The translations under genes and the position numbers were made by a program. 64,000 nucleotides of DNA from JAPPHA01 sp965221575 (lineage in GTDB: Bacteria > Pseudomonadota > Alphaproteobacteria > Rhodobacterales > Rhodobacteraceae). The DNA lies in contig CBDCSM010000011.1 in assembly GCA_965221575.1 (NCBI GenBank), forward strand, positions 186,001-250,000, written 5' to 3'. Each line of letters begins with the position of its first letter. Positions within the stretch are counted from its first letter, which is position 1. This document shows, in pieces, positions 1 to 9,112 of the stretch. The notes below the pieces were generated by a model that worked only from the letters and a program-made list of their open reading frames with translations, had not been told where the DNA came from and did no database searches.

Positions 1-1020
1 AGCGACAGGGGGTACGGCCTCACGACAGTGGAATACGCCTGGCTCGCCGAAGAAATGGGCAAGTCGCACCTTGCGGCCGAAGTTTTCAACTGCAACGCTC
101 CCGACACCGGAAACATGGAAGTCCTTGAGCGGTTTGCGCCCGATTGGATGAAAAAGAGGTGGCTGGACCCGTTGCTGGCAGGTGAAATCCGCTCGGCCTA
201 CCTGATGACCGAACCGGACGTCGCGTCGTCCGATCCAACCGGCCTGGAGTTTTCCTGTCGAAGGGACGGTCCCGACTACGTGCTAGACGGAGAAAAATGG
301 TGGGCAACCGGCGCCGGTGATCCCCGCTGCGCCGTCTATATCGTCATGGTGCGTACCGGCAACGACGACATGCCGCGCCACCGCCGCCATTCGATGATCG
401 TCGTCGATGCCTCGGCGGATGGTATTCGGAAGCTGCGGCCCATGGATGTGTATGGACATGACGATGCTCCGCACGGGCACTTCCACATTCGTTTCTCGGG
501 TGTCCGTGTACCGGTCGAAAACCTGCTCGTCGGAGAAGGACGCGGCTTCGAAATCGCCCAGAACAGGCTGGGTCCCGGTCGAATTCACCATTGCATGAGG
601 GCCATCGGGCAAGCCGAGAAGGCGCTTGAACTCATGTGCCGACGATCGCTCGCCCGTGAAGCGTTTGGCAAGCGGCTCGCGGAACTCGGGGCCAACTTCG
701 ACATCATCGCCGATGCGCGCATGAAAATAGAAATGGCGCGGTTGCTGTGCCTGAAGGCGGCCTGGATGATGGACCAGGGTAACCCGCGTGCGGCCGCGCC
801 CTGGATCAGCATGATCAAGACGGTCGCGCCGAACGTCGCGCTCAGGGTCACCGATGAAGCGATACAGATGCACGGGGCGTCCGGGGTCAGCCGGGATACC
901 CCGCTGGCCCGGCAATGGGCCGCACTGAGAACGCTCAGGCTTGCCGACGGGCCCGACGCCGTTCACAGGCGGCAGGTCGCAAGGGCGGAACTCCGAAAAT
1001 ACTCCCAGGAAAGGATCTGA
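1..1020 (+). CDS. acyl-CoA dehydrogenase, ACAD10/11-like (5' end outside window)
   Basis: Flavin enzyme oxidising an acyl-CoA to the 2-enoyl-CoA. The frame is open from base 1 (SDRGYGLTTVEYAW), so the true start lies upstream and 339 residues are visible. A GTG at 28 is internal, not a start. The substrate/FAD loop AYLMTEPDVASSDPT and the C-terminal stretch QMHGASGVSRDTPLAR followed by LRLADGPDAVHRR are hallmarks of the ACAD10/11 branch. That branch is known for hydroxylated or very long acyl-CoAs, so the exact substrate is open. It is followed on the same strand by a glycerate kinase after a 119-bp gap. The family is certain; the physiological role is inferred. Confidence 0.88.
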   Translation, partial: SDRGYGLTTVEYAWLAEEMGKSHLAAEVFNCNAPDTGNMEVLERFAPDWMKKRWLDPLLAGEIRSAYLMTEPDVASSDPTGLEFSCRRDGPDYVLDGEKWWATGAGDPRCAVYIVMVRTGNDDMPRHRRHSMIVVDASADGIRKLRPMDVYGHDDAPHGHFHIRFSGVRVPVENLLVGEGRGFEIAQNRLGPGRIHHCMRAIGQAEKALELMCRRSLAREAFGKRLAELGANFDIIADARMKIEMARLLCLKAAWMMDQGNPRAAAPWISMIKTVAPNVALRVTDEAIQMHGASGVSRDTPLARQWAALRTLRLADGPDAVHRRQVARAELRKYSQERI

Positions 1021-1139
1021 CGTGGATACGGGCAGATCCGTTTGTACCGGACCCCCGCACGGACCCGGCCAGGAATTGACCGGCTGGCACTCCCGGAACC
1101 AGTTGGAAACGTATCGCGGCCGGGGGCGGGATCGTGGTC

Positions 1140-2444
1140 ATGTCTTCTCCTGACCTGCATGAACTGAGGTCCCTCGCCCGGCGCCTGTTCGCGACCGGCG
1201 TCATGGCGGCCGATCCTTCTCTCGCGCTTGCCAACGCATGGCGGCGGGAACCGCCGCCGGGCCCGAGAGGGAATGGCCGGAATGTCGTCATCGCGTTCGG
1301 CAAGGCGGCCGTCGCCATGCTGACAAGGGCCCGGGACCTGCTTGGTCACGTCAGCGAGGTCACTTGCATCGCGGTAACAAACGACGAGAACTATCGCAGG
1401 GTCGACGGCGCGCGTGTCTTTGCCGCGGGACATCCCGTACCCGACGAACGGGGGGTCCGTGCCGCGCAGGCCGTGGCGGATACGCTCCGTGCCGCGAAGG
1501 ACGAGGATGTCGTCATCGTGCTCATTAGCGGAGGAGGTTCGGCCCTACTCCCCGCGCCTTTGCCAGGCCTTTCCCTCGAGGACAAGTCCCGGACCACCGA
1601 CACCCTTCTCCGCGCAGGGCTGGACATCCGCCGGATGAATGCAGTGCGCCAGCACCTGTCCTGTCTCAAGGGTGGAGGCATGGCCAGGCTTGCTCGCCCG
1701 GCGTCGGTTTTCGCCTATATCCTTTCCGATGTCCCCGGCGATCACCTTGGCGTCGTCGCGAGCGGCCCGACCGCCGGCCGAATCATGGCGCGCGAGCAGG
1801 TCGTCAAAATGCTGCATCGTCGCAACTTGCTCGCCGCCCTGCCCCGGGACGCCCAAGACCTGCTGACACGCCCCCGCGCCGACCACGATTCACCCGGCTC
1901 CATGGCCGCAAGCGAAAACGATGTCACCTGTGTCAACACGATCATCGGCGGGAATGGCATGAGCCTCACGGCAATCGTCGAATCGGTCGACGAATTTCCA
2001 ATGGAGGTCGCGGAATCGGACTACAGTCTGGATGTCGGGGCTGCCTGCCGGCTCATGCTCGACAATGCCGTTCAGTTACCGGCCGGCACCCTCCGGGGCC
2101 TGGTGTTCGGAGGAGAGTCCCATGTCCAGGTCAGGGGTAACGGTCTCGGCGGAAGGAACCAGGAGTTGGCTCTTCGGTTTGCCATCGGCGCCACGGAACG
2201 GGGACTTGATGGAAACTGGGTGTTCCTCAGCGGAGGCACCGATGGTCGCGACGGCCCCACGGACAGCGCCGGAGCCGTCGTTGACCGAATTTCCCTGGAC
2301 CGCATGAGGACGATGGGTGTCGATCCGGCGCACGCATTGGCGAGGAATGACAGCTATCCTGCCCTCAAGGCGTCCGGCGACCACCTTCACATCGGAGGAA
2401 CGGGAACGAATGTTGCCGACATCCAGATATTTCTGAGGGCGTGA
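1140..2444 (+). CDS. glycerate 2-kinase (DUF4147 / MOFRL family)
   Basis: Predicted to phosphorylate D-glycerate to 2-phosphoglycerate; relatives are often mis-named hydroxypyruvate reductase (TtuD). The 434-residue product has the normal length. The N-terminal DUF4147 domain shows FGKAAVAML, HPVPDERGVRAAQA and LISGGGSALLPAPLPG. The C-terminal MOFRL domain shows FLSGGTDGRDGPTDSAGAVVD and ends GTGTNVADIQIFLRA. ATG at 1140 is preferred over GTG at 1134 because the G-rich segment at 1121-1130 is then correctly spaced. It could feed carbon from serine/glyoxylate or sugar-acid breakdown into glycolysis. No partner gene nearby fixes the source of the glycerate. Confidence 0.88.
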   Translation: MSSPDLHELRSLARRLFATGVMAADPSLALANAWRREPPPGPRGNGRNVVIAFGKAAVAMLTRARDLLGHVSEVTCIAVTNDENYRRVDGARVFAAGHPVPDERGVRAAQAVADTLRAAKDEDVVIVLISGGGSALLPAPLPGLSLEDKSRTTDTLLRAGLDIRRMNAVRQHLSCLKGGGMARLARPASVFAYILSDVPGDHLGVVASGPTAGRIMAREQVVKMLHRRNLLAALPRDAQDLLTRPRADHDSPGSMAASENDVTCVNTIIGGNGMSLTAIVESVDEFPMEVAESDYSLDVGAACRLMLDNAVQLPAGTLRGLVFGGESHVQVRGNGLGGRNQELALRFAIGATERGLDGNWVFLSGGTDGRDGPTDSAGAVVDRISLDRMRTMGVDPAHALARNDSYPALKASGDHLHIGGTGTNVADIQIFLRA

Positions 2445-2765
2445 CAGCCCGAGAGAACGAGAGAATTGCCCTGATGCCATGAATGGCCGCATCCCAGTGC
2501 ACCGCGGGGTCGATCGAGAGCGGCTTGCGTGACGTGACGCCGCCGCAGGGCGAACGCTTGACAATGTCGGACAACGTACGACCCCGGCCGATCCGCAAAT
2601 CCCGCCTTTCGTGGCCGTTTGCCCTCATCGCCACCCACTGGAATCGACATCCGCATCGGGGTGGAATTGGCTTCGGTTTCCCTGGATCGGCGCCAATCCT
2701 CGAACTACCCGGGCAACTCAACCGCGTACGCGGCTGACCCGCTTCCCGACATCACCATGTTTCGG
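2445..2765. other. convergent intergenic region, no gene seen
   Basis: 321 bp between the convergent glycerate kinase and ABC permease genes. I translated both strands and found no recognisable domain, no clear T-tract terminator and no RNA gene. Confidence 0.5.
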
Positions 2766-3701
2766 TCAGCGGCGGGCGCCCCCGGCGCTGATGCCGATCG
2801 CGGCAAGAATGATCAATCCGGTGGTCAGGTCGCGGTAGAAGGGATCGGCATTGAGGATGTTGAAGCCATTGTTGATGAGCGCAAGCAGGAAGACTCCGGC
2901 AAGGCTGCGCCAAACGGCGCCCCGCCCGCCGTAGATGCTGGTCCCCCCGAGGATCACCGCGGCGATTGCCTGGAGTTCCATCCCGAGTCCTGCCGATGCC
3001 TGCCCGAGGGAGATTCGCGAGGCGGCGATGGCCGAGGCCAATCCGGCGGCCAGCCCCGCGATGGCGAAGGTGGCGATCTTGATCTGGTGGGTCCGGATGC
3101 CAGAGAGAATTGCCGCCTCCTCGTTGCCGCCGACGGAGAACACCCGCCGGCCAAATGTCGTACGGGTGAGGGCGAAACTCAGGGTCACCGCAAAGATGGC
3201 CATGATCCAGACGGCGATGAAGACGCCGCCGATCTTGCCGCGGCCGAGCCAGGTGAATTCGTCCATGCGTACCGGAATCAGCCTTCCGTCGGAGAGGACA
3301 ATGGCGACACCCCTGAAGATCAGGCTGGTGGCGATGGTGGCGAGAAAGGAGTGCACGTTGAGCAGAGTGATGGCGAATCCGTTGATGACCCCGAGACCGA
3401 GACCGATGACCGGCGCCATGAAAAGGCCGAGAAAGGGATCGACATGGAGCGCGATATAGGCGCAGGAGACCGCGCCCATGGCGAAGATCGCCCCCACCGA
3501 CAGGTCGAACCCGCCGGCGATGATGACAAGCGTCATCGCCGAGGCCATGATCGCCAGCGGCGCGTTCTGATTGAGAATGTTGAGAAGATTGCGGAACGTC
3601 AGGAAGCTGTCGGAGAGAATGCTGAGGGCCCCCATCAGGAGCACGATCAGGATCAGGACCGCGTAGCTCTGGAGGAATCGCTGAACACCGTGCCAGCTCA
3701 T
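2766..3701 (-). CDS. ribose-type ABC transporter permease (RbsC family)
   Basis: Inner-membrane channel subunit of a carbohydrate-uptake class 2 (CUT2) importer. It is 311 residues and mostly hydrophobic, about 8-10 membrane segments. It starts SWHGVQRFLQSYAVLILIV and carries the family hallmark LVIIAGGFDLSVGAIFAMGAV in the first third and AVILGGTSIYGGRGAV near the end. The start overlaps the ATPase stop by 4 bp (ATGA at 3698-3701), so translation is coupled. It is the last gene of a leftward operon led by a binding protein and hydantoinase A/B. The neighbouring enzymes suggest the ligand may not be a simple sugar. Confidence 0.92.
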   Translation of the reverse strand: MSWHGVQRFLQSYAVLILIVLLMGALSILSDSFLTFRNLLNILNQNAPLAIMASAMTLVIIAGGFDLSVGAIFAMGAVSCAYIALHVDPFLGLFMAPVIGLGLGVINGFAITLLNVHSFLATIATSLIFRGVAIVLSDGRLIPVRMDEFTWLGRGKIGGVFIAVWIMAIFAVTLSFALTRTTFGRRVFSVGGNEEAAILSGIRTHQIKIATFAIAGLAAGLASAIAASRISLGQASAGLGMELQAIAAVILGGTSIYGGRGAVWRSLAGVFLLALINNGFNILNADPFYRDLTTGLIILAAIGISAGGARR

Positions 3702-5212
3702 GCCATCACCTGCGCCGTTTCGTCTGGCCCGGATCCGGTTCGCACGCCCGCGTCCGGGCCGGTTTCCGATTCCGCCTGGTGACGGAACAGGGCCGAAAGG
3801 ACCGTCGCCTCGCTGTGCGCATCCGGGTCTATTTCCTCGACCGTCCGTCCGCGATCAATCAGGTAGGCACGGTGCGCGAGGCCGAGGACTTCACTGATTT
3901 CGCTCGAGATCACCAGTATGGCCGTTCCGCGCGCGGCCAGTTCGGCGATGGCCTGGTGAATGCGCTCCCGGGCACCCACGTCGACGCCACGGCTCGGTTC
4001 GTCCAGGATGACGATTCCCGGATTCTCCGCCAGCCACTTGCTGAACAGGACCTTCTGCTGGTTGCCGCCCGAAAACCGGGACACATCCCCCTCCGGGTCG
4101 GGCGGGCGGACACGGAAATACTCGATAAGTTCCCGGGCCCGTGACAGCTCCTTCCCCGACCGAACCATTCCTGTGCGGGAAAACCGGGCCAGATGCGGCA
4201 GGGTGATGTTTGCCCGTACCCGCATGGCCATGACCAGCCCCTGCCTGCGCCGGTCCTCCGGGACCATCACCAGCCCCCGTCTCACGGATTCCGCCAGCGT
4301 CCGGCGGGAGTACGGCCGTCCGTTGAGCGTGACATCCCCGGATTTCGCAGGGTCGGCGCCTATGATCGCCCGGGCGATCTCGCTACGGCCGCTGCCGACG
4401 AGACCGATCAACCCGACGATCTCGCCCTTGCCCACGGTAAGCGACGCGCCCCTGACCCCTGCGTCGTTCCGGAGACAGGACACGTCGAGGACCGTTTCCG
4501 ATTCGGCGGGCCGGGTTTTCTCGGGAAAAAGCGTTTCCGTCTTGCCCCGCCCCAGCATTGCGGACACCAGGCTGCCCCTGGTTTCCTCCGCCGTCGGACC
4601 GGTTCTCACGTGCAGGCCATCCCTGAGAACGGTAACGCGGTCGGTCACCGCCAGGATGTCCTCCAGGTAATGGGATACATAGATCACCGTCCGGCCCTCG
4701 TCCCGGAGCGTCCGCATGGCGTCATGCAACTGGCCGACCTCGTCCTTGGACAGGGACGAGGTCGGTTCGTCCATGACGATCACCCTTGCATCACGGGCAA
4801 GAGCCCGCAGGATCTCGATCTTCTGCTGATCGGCGATCGGCAGGTCGGCGACCACCGCTCCCGGGTCGAGCGTGAAACCGCTGCTCCGCATCAGGGACTC
4901 CAGGCGCCCCGCCTCGTCTCTCGCGAGAATGCCCCAATGTTCGTGCTCGAGACCGAGGAACACGTTTTCGGCCACGGTCATGGCCGGAACCAATTGCAGT
5001 TCCTGGTGCATGATGGCCACGCCGTTCGCCAGCGCGGTTGGCGGGTCCCACCGGGTCACGGGCCGGCCGAAGACGATAAGGCGGCCGGCCGTCGCCTGGT
5101 AGTATCCGCCAAAGACCTTCCCGAGCGTCGACTTTCCGGCGCCGTTTTCCCCGATCAGCCCATGGATTTCGCCGGGATGGACATCGAGCGTGACGTCTTC
5201 GAGCACCGGCAC
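3698..5212 (-). CDS. ribose-type ABC transporter ATP-binding protein (RbsA/MglA family)
   Basis: Double-domain ATPase driving the CUT2 importer. The first domain has Walker A GENGAGKST and Walker B VIVMDEPTSSLS. The second has a degenerate Walker A (GLVGSGRSE), signature FSGGNQQKV and Walker B VILDEPSRGVD, as usual in RbsA. Listed from a GTG (504 aa), but typical first-strand sequence (IAIRAEGIGVAFGGVPVLED) continues in frame upstream to about 5266 with no ATG, GTG or TTG. The true start may therefore be a CTG near 5286 overlapping the hyuB-like stop, or another unusual start. It is coupled to the permease by a 4-bp overlap. Confidence 0.9.
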   Translation of the reverse strand: MPVLEDVTLDVHPGEIHGLIGENGAGKSTLGKVFGGYYQATAGRLIVFGRPVTRWDPPTALANGVAIMHQELQLVPAMTVAENVFLGLEHEHWGILARDEAGRLESLMRSSGFTLDPGAVVADLPIADQQKIEILRALARDARVIVMDEPTSSLSKDEVGQLHDAMRTLRDEGRTVIYVSHYLEDILAVTDRVTVLRDGLHVRTGPTAEETRGSLVSAMLGRGKTETLFPEKTRPAESETVLDVSCLRNDAGVRGASLTVGKGEIVGLIGLVGSGRSEIARAIIGADPAKSGDVTLNGRPYSRRTLAESVRRGLVMVPEDRRRQGLVMAMRVRANITLPHLARFSRTGMVRSGKELSRARELIEYFRVRPPDPEGDVSRFSGGNQQKVLFSKWLAENPGIVILDEPSRGVDVGARERIHQAIAELAARGTAILVISSEISEVLGLAHRAYLIDRGRTVEEIDPDAHSEATVLSALFRHQAESETGPDAGVRTGSGPDETAQVMA

Positions 5213-5283
5213 ACCGCCGAACGCGACGCCGATTCCCTCGGCACGGATGGCGATGCCCTCTTGCCCGACTTCAGGAGTGCCAG

Positions 5284-6990
5284 TCAGTGCCGTGGCTCCG
5301 ATACGCTGTCTTCGGCCCGCATTTCGTCGTTGATCCGAACGCCGTAATCGTTCCAGGCGCCCTCGATCGTCACGAACCCCTGCCGAACGTCCGAAAGCAC
5401 CTCGTCGAACGGGCGGCTCCCCGGCCTGCCGTTGCCGCCGCCTCCCCCGGTCATCGTCTCGACGACCGTTCCGGCCGGGAATCCCCGCGCGCGCATCTTG
5501 AGGACGGATTCAGATGTCCCGTCGGGCTGCCTGATCTCGATATGCGGCCCCATTCCATCGCCTCCGCCGTTCAATCCCCATGCCGGAGTGCGCGATCTCT
5601 CGAACCAGAGAGCACAATGGCAGTCTTCAAGCAACTTGTAACGCCGGATGACCCCGCAGCCGCCGCGATGGCGGCCCGCGCCACCGGAATCGGGGCGAAT
5701 TGCGAACTCCTCGATCCTGACCGGGAACTTGGTCTCGTACACTTCCGCCGGGATATTCCGAAACCCGCCGTTCACAAGGTTGATCAGGGCGTTTTCGCCG
5801 TCACTGTCGGCGCGGCCTCCCCACCCTCCGGCGGTCGGTTCAATCGCGATCCAGTGACCGCGGCCGGGATCGACGGAAAAGAACGCGGCGACCATGCTGT
5901 CACCGTAATGAGCAGCCGTCGACCGTTCCGGCATTGCCTCCGACATGCAGGATATGAACAGGTCGGCGAGCAGGCCCAGCCCGGTGAAGTACCATTCGCA
6001 GGCCGCCGGTTCCTTCGCGTTGAACATGCATTCGTCCGGAATCCTGACGTTCATGGTTTCGAACGAACCCCCGGTGATCGCGCGGTCCGGATTGATCATC
6101 GTCTTGTAGGCCAGGCGCAGGAGCGACTCCGTCTGGGTTGCCCCGCAATTGACCGAACCCGGAACCGGTCCGGACGATCTGTCGAGGTCGACAGTCAGGG
6201 AATCGCCCTTGATCGTCAATGTCAGGGCGACCTTGACCGGTTCGTTTCCGATGCCGTCATCGTCAAGATATCCCTCCCGCGACCATTGCCCGTCGGGAAT
6301 TGCGCGGATCGCCTCCCGGTCGAGCACGCGTGCCTGTTCGAAAATGTCCTGGCAGCTCGCCCGGTAGGTTTCCGCGCCGATCCGGTCGAGCAGCTGGCCA
6401 AGCCGCCGTTCGCCGGTCCGAATCGCGGCGATCTGGGCGCCAAGATCGCCGATCGATGCATCCGGCAGACGCGTGTTCAGCCGGAGATGGTCATACCATT
6501 CGCGAATCGGCCGGCCCTTCGAGACAATTCGCGTCGGCCCCAGCCGCAATCCTTCCTGGTAGATGCTGGTCGATTCCATCGTCGAGCCGGGATCAATGGC
6601 GCCGATGTCGTTCCAGTGCGCCCGCGCCGCGCCGAAGCCGATCAGTGACCCGTCATGAAAAATGGGACCGACCGCGGTTATGTCATGAAGATGAGTACCC
6701 TGCATGTAGCTGTCGTTCATGATGAAGACATCACCTTCGGCAATATCGTCGCCGTAGTAGTCCCTGACGTGATGGACACAGGCGTCGATCGCACCGATGA
6801 ACAGGGGAACCCCGGTCGATTGGCCGAGCATGTTTCCATATTCGTCGAGCAAGGCCACCGCGCTGTCCTTGCCTTCGTAGATCACTGCCGAGTGCGCGGA
6901 ACGCCAAAGAGACGCATTCATGTCTTCGGCACACGAGATGACGAAATTGCGTACGACCTCGGTGGTGATCGGATCGGCAGTCCCTGTCAT
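5284..6990 (-). CDS. hydantoinase B / oxoprolinase family protein
   Basis: Large-subunit partner of hydantoinase A. The HyuA/HyuB family covers ATP-dependent 5-oxoprolinases, N-methylhydantoinases and acetone carboxylase subunits, so it opens or carboxylates small cyclic or keto compounds. The 568-residue product starts TGTADPITTEVVRNFV. It has the family pattern MNASLWRSAHSAVIYEGKD, a HLHDITAVGPIF metal-site region and glycine-rich C-terminal stretches (EFAIRPDSGGAGRHRGGCG, TMTGGGGGNGRPGSRP). ATG at 6990 overlaps the hyuA-like stop (ATGA), indicating a fixed A/B stoichiometry. Substrate is unknown; see the finding on its mixing with a sugar-type ABC transporter. Confidence 0.9.
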   Translation of the reverse strand: MTGTADPITTEVVRNFVISCAEDMNASLWRSAHSAVIYEGKDSAVALLDEYGNMLGQSTGVPLFIGAIDACVHHVRDYYGDDIAEGDVFIMNDSYMQGTHLHDITAVGPIFHDGSLIGFGAARAHWNDIGAIDPGSTMESTSIYQEGLRLGPTRIVSKGRPIREWYDHLRLNTRLPDASIGDLGAQIAAIRTGERRLGQLLDRIGAETYRASCQDIFEQARVLDREAIRAIPDGQWSREGYLDDDGIGNEPVKVALTLTIKGDSLTVDLDRSSGPVPGSVNCGATQTESLLRLAYKTMINPDRAITGGSFETMNVRIPDECMFNAKEPAACEWYFTGLGLLADLFISCMSEAMPERSTAAHYGDSMVAAFFSVDPGRGHWIAIEPTAGGWGGRADSDGENALINLVNGGFRNIPAEVYETKFPVRIEEFAIRPDSGGAGRHRGGCGVIRRYKLLEDCHCALWFERSRTPAWGLNGGGDGMGPHIEIRQPDGTSESVLKMRARGFPAGTVVETMTGGGGGNGRPGSRPFDEVLSDVRQGFVTIEGAWNDYGVRINDEMRAEDSVSEPRH

Positions 6991-9017
6991 TCCGGATCCC
7001 CCATGCGTCTCAGCGACACGTGCCCCCCCGCGATCACCGTCGCTTGCCAATCGGGAGGAACAAGCGTTGTCGCCGTGTCCTCCTCGATGATTGCCGGCCC
7101 GTGGACAACCTTGCCGGAGCGGAGCGAATTCCTGTCGAGAATGACGGTCTCCCGCACCTTGCCCTGGAACCTGACATCCCGTTTCCCGGGCCGGCGGGCT
7201 TCCGTCGGCGCCGGTGGCGCGTTCGTCGGTCGAGGCAGCCTGCCTAGTGCGGCAACGCGAATGTTGGCCATTTCGACACGGTTCTCAGGACTCGAGTGGC
7301 CATATTGCCGTTCATAAGCGACGTCGAAAGACCGGCGAACGGCGTTCATGTCGATGAACCCGCCCGGGACCGGGATCGTCAGGACGTACTCCTGTCCGAA
7401 ATAGCGGAAGTCGATTCCTCTTTCGAACGAGATGTCGTCATCGCCGATTCCTTCCTTCTCCAGGAACGAGCCTCCTTCCTCCTCCAGCGCGCGATAGGCC
7501 TGTTCCAGCGTCTCCCTGTCTGTCTGATCCCAGAATCCGTAAAGCGTCTCCTTGAAATCGTGACGGACGTCGGTTTGCAGCATGCCCCATGCCGAAAACG
7601 CACCGGGGTGTACGGGAATGATGACTTCGCCGATTCCCAGTTCATCCGCCAGTGCCGCCGCCTGCGCCGGGCCCGCGCCGCCATAGGCCACGAGGGAAAA
7701 GTCACGCGGATCGATACCGCGCTGCACGGTGATCGTACGGATCGCATCCGCCATCTTGGCGTTGATGATGTCGACGACACCCTCCGCCATCGCCTCGGCC
7801 GACAAGCCGAAACCGGAGCCGAGCAGCTCGAGCGCCGCTACTGAAGCCGCCCGATCGAGTTTCATCTTACCCGCCGAAAAGTTGGCGTCGTCGAGCCGGC
7901 CGAGCACGAGATTGGCATCGGAAACGGTCGCTTCCACGCCACCGAGACCATAGCATGCCGGCCCCGGATTGGCCCCTGCGGACCCGGGACCGACGCGAAC
8001 CGCGCCGGCCTCCTGCCAGGCTATCGATCCGCCGCCTGCGCCGATGACGTGGATGTCCACGACCGACATCTGGACCGGGAGGCCTTCGAGCCTCGTCTCG
8101 TTCGACCTTGACGGTCGTCCGTCGATGATCAGGCTGGCATCGAAGGACGTTCCGCCCATGTCGATGCAAATCAGGTTGTCGCCGCCGGTCGCGGCCGAAA
8201 GCGCCTGGCCGCCGATCGCCCCTCCGACCGGTCCGGAAAGCAGCGTTTGCAACGGCGATTCGCTCGCCGTCCCCGCGGTCATCACGCCGCCGTTCGACTC
8301 CATGACATACAGGGATCGTCCGGCCGGCAACCGGTGTTCGAGTTTGCCGACCAGGGTCGCGAGGTAGCCGCGCACCACTGGGGTGAGATAACTGTCCATC
8401 ACGGTTGTCGACATGCGGTCGAATTCCCGCCACTCGGGAGAAACCCGGTGCGACATGGCGACCGCGACGCCTGGAAGCCGCTCGGAAATGTATCGAGCGG
8501 CCGCGCGTTCGTGTTCCGGGTTCCTGAAAGAAAACAGGAACGCAATGGCGATCGCCTCGTAGCGGTTTTCCCGCGCCGCATCGATCAGGCGATCGAGGTC
8601 GGACACGCGGAGGGGTTCGACGATCTCGCCGGTCGCCGCGATGCGCTCCAGTGCCGTGTAGGTGTGTTCAAGCGAAACGAGCGGCGCAGGCTTGTTCCAG
8701 CGGATCGAGAAAATCTCGCCCCTGTCGTTCCCCTGTATCGTGTAGACGTCCCGGAAATTCCTCGTCGTCAGCAACGCGACCCGCGCACCTTGCCGGGTGA
8801 GGAGAGCGTTCAGCCCGACGGTCGTTCCGTGGACGAAAAGATCGATTTCCGAGTCATCGGGGACCGCTGCGACGATACCTTCGAGGACGGCAAGCGCGGG
8901 GTTTTCCGGTGTCGACAGCACCTTGAAGGCGCTGCATTCGCCAGTGACGCTGTCCTGCCTTACGATATCCGTGAATGTACCGCCAATGTCGGCGGCAACG
9001 CGGTAGCGCGCACCCAT
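6987..9017 (-). CDS. hydantoinase A / oxoprolinase family protein
   Basis: ATP-binding subunit paired with the hydantoinase B-like gene. The 676-residue product has the N-terminal phosphate loop DIGGTFTDIV, HGTTVGLNALLTRQG, and the central family block LICIDMGGTSFDASLI and AGGGSIAWQEAGAVRVGPGS. ATG at 9017 is chosen over an upstream TTG because GGGGAGG lies about 5 bp before it. It is translated directly into hyuB (4-bp overlap). A strong stem-loop at 9044-9076 separates it from the upstream binding-protein gene. The family is sure; whether it acts on a hydantoin, 5-oxoproline or another lactam cannot be told from sequence. Confidence 0.92.
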   Translation of the reverse strand: MGARYRVAADIGGTFTDIVRQDSVTGECSAFKVLSTPENPALAVLEGIVAAVPDDSEIDLFVHGTTVGLNALLTRQGARVALLTTRNFRDVYTIQGNDRGEIFSIRWNKPAPLVSLEHTYTALERIAATGEIVEPLRVSDLDRLIDAARENRYEAIAIAFLFSFRNPEHERAAARYISERLPGVAVAMSHRVSPEWREFDRMSTTVMDSYLTPVVRGYLATLVGKLEHRLPAGRSLYVMESNGGVMTAGTASESPLQTLLSGPVGGAIGGQALSAATGGDNLICIDMGGTSFDASLIIDGRPSRSNETRLEGLPVQMSVVDIHVIGAGGGSIAWQEAGAVRVGPGSAGANPGPACYGLGGVEATVSDANLVLGRLDDANFSAGKMKLDRAASVAALELLGSGFGLSAEAMAEGVVDIINAKMADAIRTITVQRGIDPRDFSLVAYGGAGPAQAAALADELGIGEVIIPVHPGAFSAWGMLQTDVRHDFKETLYGFWDQTDRETLEQAYRALEEEGGSFLEKEGIGDDDISFERGIDFRYFGQEYVLTIPVPGGFIDMNAVRRSFDVAYERQYGHSSPENRVEMANIRVAALGRLPRPTNAPPAPTEARRPGKRDVRFQGKVRETVILDRNSLRSGKVVHGPAIIEEDTATTLVPPDWQATVIAGGHVSLRRMGDPE

Positions 9018-9043
9018 CGTGCCTCCCCGCAAAAGAGAAAAGA

Positions 9044-9076
9044 GGCCCGGCCGTGCGTCACGGGCACGGCCGGGCC
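9044..9076 (-). terminator. strong intercistronic stem-loop after binding-protein gene
   Basis: Perfect 13-bp arms GGCCCGGCCGTGC / GCACGGCCGGGCC around a 7-nt loop. On the transcribed (minus) strand it is followed by a T-rich tract, CTCTTTTCTCTTTT. It sits between the binding-protein stop and the hydantoinase A start, so it looks like a partial terminator or 3' stabiliser giving more binding-protein mRNA than enzyme mRNA. Confidence 0.7.
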
Positions 9077-9112
9077 GGGAAATGTCGGATCATCGTCGTC
9101 GATCAGGGCGCC

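Noticed and set aside
2619..5347. Long plus-strand open frames opposite the sugar permease and ATPase
   Set aside because: Low-complexity, charged antisense translations; the minus-strand genes have full family motifs.
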